Assembly: GCA_014529385.2 (NCBI GenBank)
Contig: CM043971.1
Coordinates: 84,733,340 to 84,797,339, forward strand
DNA from: Adiantum capillus-veneris
Lineage: Eukaryota; Streptophyta; Polypodiopsida; Polypodiales; Pteridaceae
Reading direction: 5' to 3'
DNA: 64,000 nucleotides
Both the position numbers and the translations under genes were made by a program. Positions 44,941-56,185 of the stretch are shown here, piece after piece (positions within the stretch are counted from its first letter, which is position 1; each line of letters opens with the position of its first letter). The notes beneath the pieces were generated by a model. The model was not told the DNA's origin, searched no databases, and saw nothing but the letters and a program-made list of their open reading frames with translations.

Positions 44941-45486
44941 CTCTCTCATCCCCTACTAAAAGGGCTCGCCCCCTCCAAGATAGGGATGTGGGAAGACTTT
45001 TGAGTCTTCCCACAAGCATCCAATTTGCCCTAGGTTTTGACCATTGGACCTACCCTTTGAATTTTGGAACCTTAGCATTTTGAAAGTCCTAATGGGATGA
45101 ACCTTAGGGTCTTTGAAGCCCATTGTTTGCACATTGCTCTTTTGCAGATGGCCCCCTCTTTGGATCCCTATTTTCCCTCCTTTGGATCCCTGTTGTGGTC
45201 GGTCTGACAGCTTAACCAATATTCTAGCTTTTTCTTCCTTGGTACTTCTCCATATTAAATGATCAGTTTAACATGAGAAAATCATTTAGGAGAATTAGAT
45301 ATTAGTTATTATGACATCTCTCATCCCCTCTTGTAGGGCTCGCCCCCTCCTTTTAGGGATTAGTGTTTACTTTTTCACACCTCAAACCACTCAACTCTGG
45401 AACCGGTTCCCACCACAAGCTTGGCCCTTAAGCCCCTCAAGCTTCGGGTTCCTACCTCAAGTACAACCCTAGCATCTCAAACATGA

Positions 45487-45598
45487 CAAGCACCTCAAGC
45501 ATCTCAGTCATCAAGCACCTCAAGCACCTTAGTCATCAAGCACGTCAAGCACCTCAAGCACCTTAGTCATCAAGCACATCAAGCACCTCAAGTACCTT
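45487..45598 (+). repeat. Minisatellite
   Basis: Imperfect tandem units built on CATCAAGCACCTCAAGCACC, about four to five copies with alternating spacing. Confidence 0.85.
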
Positions 45599-46354
45599 AA
45601 TCTTGGGTCGGGTTCCCACCTCAAGCTCAGCCCTACCTTACCTAAGGTCAAAGGACTTTTACACTAACTATTGGAGGTCTTCTTGAGATAGATCTATAAG
45701 CACATGTCTATATCTTAACCCTTGTTCCCGTTTATTCTTCCATATTATATGATCAGTTTAATATGAGAAAATCATTTGGGTTGGTTAGATATTAGGTTTT
45801 ATAACATCAAGAAGCAGAAAGACCATTCAAAAATTACGAGAAAAAAAAACACAAAAAAGAGTCCAAAAGTCTATTAAGGCTCTACATGGCAACAAGTCTA
45901 TAGGGAAGACATTTTGGGGGGTCAGCCAAAGGGAGTCTATTGAAATGATGAATTCATATGTGATTTTCTTTATCGTATCTCAACTTAAGGATCTTCTAGG
46001 TATAGCCTCTAGTCAGCCATAGGACATGAAACAATCTGCTCTCGTGATAAAATTGATCTAAATTGACTAGGAAGAATTATAAGTAATGACTATGAGATTA
46101 ACAATTGACCTTTACTCTCCTTTTATTGCCCTATTGATAGTAAAACCAGTGAAGTTAGAGAATTTGATTTGTTGACCTCTACAAGTGCCAATGGTTTTGA
46201 TTATATTTTGTTTTAATGTATAATTCTTAAACATATTTGTTTAATATTTTGTCATTGATTACTCTTTAAGCTTACTCAATGCATATAATTTTTAATTGGC
46301 CATTTTTCTATGTGAATGCAATTCCTATGCTATTTTTGAGGACAAAATCTACAT

Positions 46355-46367
46355 AGGGAAGGGGGCA
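46355..46367 (+). other. Polypurine tract
   Basis: AGGGAAGGGGGCA directly before the LTR at 46368, marking it as the 3' LTR of a plus-strand element whose body lay to the left. Confidence 0.7.
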
Positions 46368-46667
46368 TGTTAACCCATGACGTCCCTCTTATTATTTTTA
46401 GTCATGGGTCGGGCTTGTCGGTCCCATATGTGCATGATCATTGATTGGGTAATCGCCAATGAGAGGCGTACCACAAACCTTAGTGGATAAAGATTTAGTG
46501 TTTTGAACGATCAAGTGTGGGTATCGGTATGTGAATGGTATGACCCACATAAAAGCTATTGTAATCTAAAGCCATTGTAATCTATTTGTGGGTCATTCAC
46601 AAAGGTACTAATGCAAAGTGCTCTTGCTCTCCTAATCTCTCTCCCCTTATTCTCTTGTTGTCTGTGT

Positions 46668-46754
<87 letters not shown>

Positions 46755-46952
46755 TGCATTCGAGCATCGACGGCACCAAGGCAATTAAGCAGCAAAGGTG
46801 AGCTCCTTCTTCACTATAGTGGGAGATTCTCTCTTCAACAATGACACAAGGAGGTGAGTGACACATCGTTACACTTGATGAGCTTGTCTGCAACAAGGTT
46901 GTGTGCTTGTAGTCTTCGTGGCTCGCACACTGCACGCAGCAAGGCTCCCACA
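46368..46952 (+). repeat. 3' LTR related to the LTR at 29504
   Basis: TGTTAACCC to CTCCCACA, 585 bp. It shares with 29504-30103 the start, GGGCTTGTCGG, CGCCAATGAGAGGCG/CGCCGATGAGAGGCG, a compound GT/GA repeat, GAGTGACACA and GGCTCGCACAC. Diverged enough that the two are separate insertions. It abuts the RT of a decayed gypsy element on its right. Confidence 0.8.
46661..46751 (+). repeat. Compound GT/GA microsatellite
   Basis: About 30 GT then about 15 GA units, at the equivalent position of the repeat in the LTR at 29504. Confidence 0.95.
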
Positions 46953-47617
46953 TTTGACAGACTCACTAATGCACTGGCTAGGAAGATGGATATACTATTT
47001 TGTAACCAAAGGACTTACACAGAAGTATTCTTTGATGATATCATTATCTACTCTAAAACTCTTGATGAGCACAAGGTTCACCCAAGGGCAATTTTTCGAG
47101 AAATGTGTGATCATAGGCTCTACATCAATCGCAAGGAAAGTGAGTTCTTCTTGGCAAGAGATGCAGTATTTGCATCATATTGTTTTTAAGGATGGATCCA
47201 AAAAGGATGAGAGTGATAGAGGAGTACCCAATTAAAGTTTCTGTATGGCAACAATGATATTTAGACAATAGTGAACATATTTAACAAGCAAGCACATTTT
47301 ATCATTGTCATCAAGAAGACTATCAAGCCACATCATCTCTTTCTTTCTCAGATCTTCAACTTGCCAAAGTCAATTGTCTTTGATAAAGACCCACACGTGA
47401 CAGTTCTCTTTTGGAGAGGATTATTTGAAAATTTAGGTACAAAGTTACACTTTTCCTTTGATTCGGATGGGCAAAGTGAAATTGTTAGCTCCACTTTTTT
47501 GGATCTATTTAAGAATTATGTCAATGAAATAGATGGTAGAAATCATTGGAAAAAGTACCTACCACTTGCAGAATATGCACATAACAACACAATGCATACT
47601 TTTATTGAGAAGTTTTC
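46953..47617 (+). pseudogene. Decayed chromodomain gypsy: RT and integrase fragments
   Basis: 46953-47190 reads the RT palm (VFFDDIIIYSKTLDEHK). With no RNase H between, 47271-47612 reads an integrase core: KQAHFIIVIKKTIKPHH, LPKSIVFDKDPHVT, FWRGLFENLGTKL, DGQSEIVSSTFLDLFKNYVN and WKKYLPLAEYAHNNTMH. The catalytic E (SEIV) is present but the first D region is lost. The reading frame then meets the LTR element at 47618 and its remainder lies at 53285-53900. Confidence 0.88.
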
Positions 47618-47770
47618 TGTGAGACCGCAGGGTAGACAGACATGCGAATAACCTCCCAACCATCCTATATATAGGCCCTTGGCCCTCTTCCATATATAGA
47701 CCCCTTTACTGCATGTGTGTCCGGCACATTGCCAGGGCCGTGCCCGCCTAGTCCTACCCTTGGCATGACA
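47618..47770 (-). repeat. 3' LTR of minus copy
   Basis: TGTGAGACC to CATGACA, 153 bp, nearly identical to 53132-53284, with a TATATATAGG stretch. Confidence 0.95.
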
Positions 47771-47786
47771 TTACTCTCCCCTTGGA
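47771..47786 (-). other. Polypurine tract, minus copy
   Basis: Minus strand TCCAAGGGGAGAGTAA next to the LTR. Confidence 0.8.
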
Positions 47787-49680
47787 GAAGCGTTTTCGCC
47801 CTCGAAAACACAAGTGGTGGTATCTTCCTAAGAACACTAATGTTTCCACCGTGGCATCCCTCATGGATCCAACGGTTTGTTGGATCGAAACATGGATCGG
47901 AACCCGGTTCAATGGGAGGTTCAATGAAAGCAAGAATAACATCTTGATTTTTCCACATTGTTGTCCTTGTGCAACCGTCTTGATTAATCGACCCATAACC
48001 AACATAGCGTGGAACTCCATTTAGAACTCACTTGAGTATGCTAAATGAGTTATCACAACTAAAAGGTGTCTAAATGCATACCCAAGCTTCAAACTTTCTA
48101 AAGGTATTAGAACATGCAATGAGACCTCTGCTCAACTTTCCATGAAAGTAACATGTTGAAATACGTATCAGCACCAACCAAGTCCTTGACTTGCGGTTGT
48201 TTCTTGTCAGTAACCAACCTCATCCAAACTGATGACCAAGGTTGATAACCTGAGAATAATAGGCAGAGACTAAAACTAGTCGGAACATGCCGTTCATCGT
48301 GCGAAACAAACTCCCAATCAGAAAGGTAACCGATCCGGTTGTGTCGCTTCTTGCTAATGTATGCACTTAGCATATCCTTTAGCGTGGTTAACTAACGTAT
48401 GCGCTTAGCATATCCTTTAGTACTAAATAGAATGCTTGTAAGTTGCCCATCCAACGGGGGATGAATAGCAGAGAGTAAGAGTGAGGTGCTTTCCCCAATC
48501 AATTACAGACAATCTTTCATGACTGAGGATAGCCTACGAGTCACCAAGTAAAGTCCAGTCGTATACTTGATGTGAATCTGACCGAAGTAAACTCATAGAG
48601 TTTAGATCATCCAATGACAAACACCAATACTAAACCATTATCGTATATGGCTAGGTGTGAACTCATAGTAAATTTGCAAGAGAGATTGCACTTGCAGTGC
48701 AAAAGGGTGCAGAAAGAATAAAGTCCGGGAATTAGCATGCCGCTCTAAATAAATTTGTTTTAAACACTAGGGCCCATAACACCTAGTGTGCATGCATTTA
48801 ACACAAACATATTCGAGCCGCAATTCCATGACGAGACTTTCCACGGTACGCACGTGAAAGCCTTGCAACGGAAGTTGGACCATAACAGAATGTGAGAACT
48901 CAGTCACACCTAGGTACCAACCATGAGACATTCTCATTAATATAGCACACTTGGCTATTTGTAGAAACAACCATCCACTACGTGGTGGTTTCACAACACT
49001 TGTAATCGCTACCCGACAATTTCTGGCCACTGAAATTGTTCTTGATATTGTGTGCTCCAAATGGTCGAATAAACGGATGTGACCAGCACCTAGGACTTTG
49101 TCGCGACACATCATTAGGAATTAGGCACCAGTGTTAGTCCCAGAGACTCATATTCTCCACACGTGGAATATGTCTCAAAGAAGGATATCAAGAAAAGCGA
49201 CATCCATCAAGTACGAGCTTGTACTTGTGTGTGGAGGTAACTACAGACACTCTGCGATGCGAGTGAAAGGGACCCTCATTATCATGCTCCACACTGGCTA
49301 AACTGAACTCCTTGAGTTCCTAGACCATGTTGTATCCCATGCGACAACATGTGCCATACAGAACCCTACCATGTAGGTCTGTAATTGTTTCAACAAGATT
49401 CAAATCCTATCAAAGTATCTTGATGAATAGGGAAAAGAGAAAATGACACTATTTCCTCAAAATGCTATGCTCTTACATGACCTTGTCACGTGGCTAAGGA
49501 GCAAGCTGGATGAAAACCTTCTTGCTCAAACATCCCTTTGACAGAACTTAATCAAACTTGATTGGAAAGGAAAATAAACCCAAAAAGCATATACTTACAA
49601 TGAGGTAGAAAATACCCGATACTTACCCGGAATTCAAGTACATCCCTCAACCTGTAAGCGTACCATATCAAAATTTCTTT

Positions 49681-50020
49681 GACCTGCTAATCACTAAAAT
49701 TAGAGATTAGTGAAAATAAAGAAATGAAATTTGTAACCCTGGGTGTTGCCATGGCAATCCTAACCCCTGGGTATAGCTTGCAAAACCAACCCCCTTGGTG
49801 AAAGGTTGGAAAGTACTTTTTGACTATCCCGTGGCAGATAGTGTTTCTTTGACCTGCTAATCACTAAAATTAGAGATTAGTGAAAATAAAGAAATGAAAT
49901 TTGTAACCTTGGGTGTTGCCTTGGCAATCCTAACCCCTGGGTATAGCTTGCAAAACCAACCCCCTTGGTGAAAGGTTGGAAAGTACTTTTTGACTATCCC
50001 GTGGCAGATAGTGTTTCTTG
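49681..50020 (-). repeat. 170-bp near-identical tandem duplication
   Basis: 49681-49850 and 49851-50020 both start GACCTGCTAATCACTAAAAT; I see only two base differences between them over the unit. Confidence 0.93.
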
Positions 50021-52499
50021 AAAACAAAGTGTGAATGTGTCCAAAAATGACCATCAACACGTATTATATGCACGCCTAGTGCTATAGAGAAAACAAAAGA
50101 TCCACGCAGGGCGGAACCCCTAGCTCTTAGGGATAGCCATGATGTTGGAAATGCTTGTTGCATCTATATGTCGTGGTATAGATCAGCCTATGCGAGTGTA
50201 AGTTCATCAAAAACTCAACTCAATTGTCGCACCAAAACATGTAGTGCTGACAAAATACTCAAAAACATATGTAATGGCAAGACTCTTGCTTGACCATGAG
50301 CATTGATGGGGAGTCCACTGGGTAGATCTGTTCAAGCTGGAGAACAATCACCCAAGGAATGCCAACAGTTGGGTCTTACCCTAGATCTGACAATGGTTCT
50401 TAGCCAGCCTGTGTGGCTCATAGCCCTTATGTCAATGAGTGTTCAATCGATGAACCGACAAAGACTAATTTGGATGGCATCTTGGCCACTTGCTAGCTGA
50501 GAGTTAGAGCACCTTGGCTCAGGTTGACTCACGAGCAAAACATGTATCAAAAGCTTCTTAGAAAGTTTTCATTATTCTTTGAGAGAAATAAGAAGGAGAG
50601 AGAAAGAGATAGCATGCTGGGTTGAGGAAGGTTTCTTAACCTATTGTAGTGCGTACCCAATCCGTGTGTTCATGTGCATCTTATGCCTGGGTTGCAGCTT
50701 ATTCTATAAGCATACAACAATCTGTCTGTATGATGCTCTCATCGAGAGAGGCAACAAAAAACACAAGTCAAATCTTGACCCTACCTTGTAGGGGGTCGTA
50801 ACTGTACGTGGATAACTTGAATAGGGCACTTTGCCTATGAATCAAGTCCAAGTTTTAGGTTCTTTTTAGTGTTGTTGTGTGTTGAAAGCAACCAAGAATC
50901 ATGTTAAACAATCCATCACTTATCGTGGCCTTGATAGAGTTGCTAGTGTGAGAGCGGAAGCGTAATTTTTGAGTCGGTAGAATTGAATCCACCTAGCTAG
51001 CATGCCTTGTATGCAGAATTGTAAACCCTTGCCGAGAGGAATGGCCGCAAAAGTGAGAGCCGAAATAAAAGTGACTTCCACAGTAGCCTATACTGCTAGG
51101 GAGACATCCTAACTTGATGTTGCCACACATAAAATGGGAGCATATATCCGTATTTTACCGGCTCCACAATCGTGTATACCAATGCCCTTGGTTTGAATTC
51201 AATGGGTTGTATCGGTGTACATGTTAGAAGCCATGCTTCACGCGAAATTGTCAAAGCACTATGCTTTGCACAACATACAATATGTTCCAAAAGAAATGTG
51301 AAAACATGGAAAAACAAGAAAAACGTAAAATTGACTAACTTGGTCATCCTACTGTAACCAGTTGTCTTGAAATTTTAAAGAACAAACTCACTGGAGAATG
51401 GCTCATAGCCATAGCTGCTGCGCGAGAGAGAGTTGTCGCGTATATCATATACAACCTCTTTGCATGTAATGAAATAACACGTAGACAAACTGACAAATTC
51501 CTCCAAGTTTTTATGCTCATAGCATAAGCCAGATGGGAAAATTTCAATGCAAGATGCCGAAGTGGAAGCCTTGATTCCCTCAACAACAAAAGAAATTTGA
51601 CCGTGTCGACCATTCACAAAAATTAGACCTTGTCTACTTGTAGATCTGCTGGAAAAACAGAATTATATGTGCAAAGTATGTGCATCTCGTACATACTTGA
51701 GTCTATGAATGATAGCCAAGATCAATCGTAGACACCCATTGCATTCCATACTTATCAAGCACATGATCAATAAACAAATATAAACTGCGTACCTCATTCA
51801 GTACACTTGTCGACGAAGCTTGCCATCGTAAGAGTTGGATGAGTTGCCAGCAAGAAGAAAACCGAGAAATGATTTTCCAGATACTGATGTTTGGTTCCAT
51901 AGACATGACCAAAAGTGGATTCAAATTCACCATTTCGGATTGCCTGCTTCTTAGGATTGAATTAATGATCGGACGTGCCAATCATTGTTGCCTTAGAAGG
52001 CACAGGCCATGCCTGAGTTACCGCTACTACTAGACAACCGTGCCTCATAGAAACCCATGTATAGGTGATCCCTATCAAAGCCATGCTCCTTAGTCCAAAT
52101 CATGGTAATGACTACCAAAATTGGACGTAATATGTTGACCTTGATCATACTGGACCCGTAGGTAATCGCTCAGGGCACCATGACCGAGATTAACATAAGA
52201 ACATACTCCTGCAATTCAATTGATACATAAAGCTATGAAAATTGCAAACCTGATAATCCGTTCGTGTGCTTGTCCGAGGTCAAGCACTTTCTTCACCATC
52301 GATCCCTGGGAAACTCGAAAACATGACCATATGACTGCCATTATCGACTCCGGGGCAACTCGAAAACATGACCACAGAGCCTTCCTTGATGAGTGATGCT
52401 TTCATGGCCGTCGAATGCAACGTGGTGGGAGTACTACGCCCTTACTTTGTGTAAAAAATCATGGCCCGTTATCGAGGTCACAGAAAACAAATTCCATGG

Positions 52500-52644
52500 T
52501 GCATGGCATAAGCTCGTATCTCGAATTTTGCAGTGCATCATGGAATAAGCTCGCATCTTGAATGCTGCAGCGCATCATGGTATAAGCTCGTAGCTCGAGT
52601 TCTACATCGCATCATGGTATAAGCTTGCAACTCAAATTCTTGGT
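52500..52644 (-). repeat. Short tandem array, about 37-bp unit
   Basis: Four diverged units, each with GCATCATGGTATAAGCTCG or a close variant. Confidence 0.85.
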
Positions 52645-53011
52645 GGGAAGGCGCCCTTTGGATGGCCTTAGGGCTGGCAATTGGGCGCCCACTTGAGAGG
52701 AACATAATTTTTTTTTAAAGAAAATAGCTTCAACAGCGATGGTGGCCGCTGCGTAGAGGCAAAGGAAGGAGATCGCACATGCAACAAGCCCTGGTTCGAA
52801 ACGCAACAGAAATGAGTTGTGCCCTCTTGCTCCGCGCGCACCCTTTAAGCCCGCAAACAAGCGATTCCATGCAGGTCCATGACGGCCTTCCACCTCCCTT
52901 AAGTGGGTGTGCACACGGACCAACTATCCTCGCCTGCCAAGAAAGATTGCCCACGGCTCTGCCCTACCGAATCTGCATGAGCTCCTATCTCCAAGACTTG
53001 ATGGCTCGACC

Positions 53012-53012
<1 letters not shown>

Positions 53013-53079
<67 letters not shown>
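53013..53079 (+). repeat. GA microsatellite
   Basis: About 33 GA units in the leader of the minus copy. Confidence 0.95.
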
Positions 53080-53080
<1 letters not shown>

Positions 53081-53118
53081 ATGCATGCCGATCTCCTTCC
53101 TCCCTTCTCCATCCCTGA

Positions 53119-53131
53119 GCTCTGATACCAA
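53119..53131 (-). other. Primer binding site of minus copy
   Basis: Minus strand TTGGTATCAGAGC, initiator-Met tRNA type, directly adjoining the 5' LTR. Confidence 0.92.
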
Positions 53132-53284
53132 TGTGAGACCGCAGGGTAGACAAACATGCGAATAACCTCCCGCCCATCCTATATATAGGCCCTTGGCCCT
53201 CTTCCATATATAGACCCCTTTACTGCATGTGTGTCCGGCACGTTGCCAGGGCCGTGCCCACCTAGTCCTACCCTTAGCATGACA
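53132..53284 (-). repeat. 5' LTR of minus copy
   Basis: 153 bp; differs from the other LTR at a handful of bases. Confidence 0.95.
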
Positions 53285-53900
53285 TTTTCATTCAAATTAT
53301 TAAAGAAAGACCTAAGGATCTTCCTATTTTGTAAACACATAACAAGATCTTTGTTGTTGATGAGTATGTGCTTGATTTGTGAGTGCATTTCGAAATGTTG
53401 AAGATGAGATAAGTTACTCTCAGCATGCACAAAAGCTATCTATAGATAAGCACCATTGTGCTCTCACATTCAATGATGATGAATAGGTCTTGTCAAGTTT
53501 CCAAAGGCTCAATTGCAAGACACAACAGAGAAGAGTGGACAAGGTGAGAAAACCTACCAAAACTACCTCATCCTTATTATGGACCTTTCCAAATTTAGGA
53601 AAGATTAATAGTATGGCATATGAGCTTAAAGCTTCTATCCCACTTGGAAGATACATTAACACTTCTCATGGTAGCTTATTACAACAATATAAAGGGTCTC
53701 TTTCTATAGAGCCAATTCATGAAGATCCTCCAAAATTTGACAAGGTAGATGAAATCCTCCAACTAGAACTCATTTTACAACACTAAGATAACCTCCTTTA
53801 TAGCAGTCACGTTTTGTGGAAGTATTTAGTCAAGTTTAAGAATTACTCTTTTGATGATGCACAATAAGGATGGAACCTCAACTTAAAAACTCTCTTTTCC
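53285..53900 (+). pseudogene. Decayed chromodomain gypsy: integrase C-terminus and chromodomain
   Basis: Continuation of the element interrupted at 47617. In shifting frames it reads a YYGPF motif (about 53577), a SLKLLSHLE-like remnant, IEPIHEDPPKFDKVDEILQ (about 53710) and then VLWKYLVKFKNYSFDDAQ (about 53817), a chromodomain core. Many stops. Confidence 0.75.
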
Positions 53901-53975
53901 CAATTGAAGGCTGGAACTACACACATGGGTTGGGTAATGCACAAGACATTGATGTATAAAAATGCTTTCATTCTG

Positions 53976-54250
53976 GGTGCAAATTGAGCACCCTAATATA
54001 CATATACCAACTAAAGACAAAAAATCGTATGACCTATTCCTAAACCTTTAGTGGACATTGATACACAAAACAATCTTGTGAATACTCTTACATATTAGTA
54101 ATAGGACATGGTGTGCAAATTGAGCACCCTAATTTACATATACCAACTAAAGACAAAAAATCGTATGACCTATTCCTAAACCTTTAGTGGGCATTGATCC
54201 ACAAAAACAATCTTGTGAATACTCTCACATATTAGTAATAGGACATGGTT
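53976..54250 (+). repeat. Tandem duplication, about 136-bp unit
   Basis: Two units starting GTGCAAATTGAGCACCCTAA and ending at ATTAGTAATAGGACATGG, few differences. Confidence 0.9.
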
Positions 54251-54570
54251 TCCCATTTAGCTAGCTAATATCAAAACCACCCATCGAGCACAAAAATTCA
54301 CATTAAGCACTTTAACTATTAGCCCAACCAGGATATGACCTCACAAATTCAATATTATTGCACTGTTTACACATTTGTGACCCATATAATCTATACCTTT
54401 TTCAAAAACTTGGGTAGAGACAGATCCAAGTGTTTCGCATAAGCCAAATGAACTCTCACTCAACAAAACCTTTAAGCAATCTCTAAAGCTCACCGATTAA
54501 TACAATCTTTTAATGTTCCTTCAATTTTTTTTTCCAAATTAACAAATGTTTCCTTCGAAAAAATTATTTA

Positions 54571-54780
54571 CCAAATTAACCAATGTTTCCTCTCACACTA
54601 ATCACTTTATATCGTAAACCTTCTAGTCCATTGTTGTTATTCGTACAAACTTTAATTGAAGTACCGGTGCCATTTTATCAACATCATCTAATAGTGTTTC
54701 TAGGTGACTTTAACATAAATGCAAGTTACGTGAACCTATACGGTGTTCGCATCTACAATCTATACACTAACATATAGCTA
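54571..54780 (+). pseudogene. Possible AP-endonuclease-like fragment
   Basis: The frame reads LYRKPSSPLLLFVQTL and then HLIVFLGDFNINASY, resembling the YRPP..GDFN core of LINE-type AP endonucleases. Stops follow and no RT is recognisable nearby. Weak, single-motif evidence. Confidence 0.3.
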
Positions 54781-55235
54781 GCAAGATCACAATGTATGAC
54801 ATCACCTTAGACCATATCTCAACAACAAACCACCTCTCCAACATTATGAATGGACTAAATATATATTGTGGTCAGACCATTCCACCATTTAACCTCTCTT
54901 CCTATCTCTTCTCAAAATCTAAACTAGATGTGAATTGGTGATCCTTTCATCACGTACTCACTTCCAAAAACAACCAGATTTCAAGCACAATAAGGAAGAG
55001 GGTTTCTGATTGTTCTATCATGAACGCTCTTAGAGTTTAAGCCATCTTTAAGAAGAGGGTTGGTGATTTTCCATAAACACTTTTTCACAAACCGGTACAT
55101 CAACACAAACGTAAGCTTACTTTCTTAGCACTGTACATTGCGATTAGTTCAATTGCCCAACATTATGATCATAACTATATACACATTCTAATCAGACCAT
55201 TCCACCATTTACTTCATGCTCCCAACATCTAAAAG
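54781..55235. other. Unassigned AT-rich stretch
   Basis: No gene recognised. CAGACCATTCCACCATTTA occurs at about 54874 and 55195, suggesting a diverged internal repeat. Confidence 0.5.
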
Positions 55236-55261
55236 CCCCCCCCCCCCCCCCCCCCCCCCCC

Positions 55262-55263
<2 letters not shown>
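55236..55263 (+). repeat. C28 homopolymer followed by a TC repeat
   Basis: Uninterrupted run of 28 C, then a TC repeat to about 55292. Confidence 0.9.
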
Positions 55264-55292
<29 letters not shown>

Positions 55293-55299
<7 letters not shown>

Positions 55300-56185
55300 G
55301 CACATAGGCTCTAGCTAGCCGGCTAAAATGAGGTCTACAAGTGCGATCACTGACATGGCAAGCACTTTTCGTGGTCGGACCATGGCGGCTGGCTGGCCGG
55401 TGTAGCCCAAGGCTCACCCTCCCTTGTAGGCTTTCTTCACGCTTTGCATTCTCTTCCTGCATCCTTCTCTCCTAGCTACCTTTGATCCTTTGCAAGCAGC
55501 CCTATTGTGCTCAAGATCAACTCGATGGTAGCCGGCTACCTTCCATCTCCTCCTTGCTGCCCGGTCGGTCGGCCGGCTGCACCAACTCCATGTGCTAAAG
55601 CTATCTCGTAGCATGAGCACATAGGAGTGCTCCAACCGGCCATCCACCATCTCCAAGGGGCCCGTGCATGGCTGGTAAAATCCAAGCCCCGCCTCTTCCA
55701 GCCATCTTCTCGCTCCAAGCCCTCTTCCTCCACGTGTCTTGTGGCTTCTCTCCACCGTCGCTCCCCCGACAGTCGCCTTGTTGTGCTCAAGATCATTAAG
55801 CTCCAACCAGCCAGTAGGCCATGGCCTTGCTCTTGCCAGCCGGCTGCTGGGAGCTCTATGTATGTGCTAGAGCTATCTCTTTACCTCTTTCAAATACGAA
55901 CTTTGCAGCACCAACACAAGCATACGAACTGGACCTCTCTCTCTCCTTCAACAGCTTTTCCGAGTAGTGGAAGACAAGCAAGCGAAACCACATGCACAAT
56001 TCAGCAAACACCTCCATCCCAACTTTGCAGCAGCTGAGCGAAAAGAAGCAACTATCATATAGTACCTTTGCTACTCCGTCCGCAGTTCTTGTGTATCTGC
56101 CTTCTTATCTTGTTTCTCGTCACAGGCAAGTTTTCTCTCAGAATACGCACCTTCATTTTTGCGAGTCAAGGAGAGAGCTTGGAGT
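55293..56185 (+). other. GC-rich region upstream of TH1 with diverged internal repeats
   Basis: CAGCATGAGCACATAGG-type blocks at about 55292 and 55612, and TTGTGCTCAAGATCA at about 55506 and 55781, show a diverged duplication of roughly 275-320 bp. It may include the TH1 promoter and 5' UTR; TTTTCTCTCAG near 56140 could be a 5' UTR splice acceptor. No TATA box is assigned. Open frames on both strands here have biased composition and no domain. Confidence 0.45.

Larger units (their letters stand above)
44694..46367. other. Repeat-rich intergenic stretch
   Basis: Contains a GT run (44901-44938), GGGCTCGCCCCCTCC twice (about 44961 and 45338), and a pair of roughly 68-bp direct repeats (45250-45317 and 45739-45807, sharing GATCAGTTTAA and GAGAAAATCATTT). 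A minisatellite is at 45487-45598. The last 500 bases before the purine tract at 46355-46367 are probably internal sequence of the element owning the next LTR. No gene. Confidence 0.55.
47618..53284 (-). mobile_element. Non-coding LTR element, complete minus copy
   Basis: 5667 bp with 153-bp LTRs (47618-47770 and 53132-53284). Flanked by a perfect TTTTC duplication (47613-47617 and 53285-53289), with an initiator-Met primer site beside the right LTR and a purine tract beside the left. Internal sequence (5.4 kb) has no gag or pol domain and no frame over about 130 codons, so it must be mobilised by proteins from elsewhere, as in large retrotransposon derivatives. It sits inside the decayed gypsy integrase. 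Confidence 0.93.

Noticed and set aside
29504-46952. One 17.4-kb element bounded by the LTRs at 29504 and 46368
   Set aside because: The LTRs are strongly diverged, the interval includes the right end of element A with its own target duplication, and the flanks belong to different interrupted elements.
55414-56037. Long open frames on both strands upstream of TH1
   Set aside because: GC-rich diverged repeats keep several frames open; no domain and no agreement between repeat copies.
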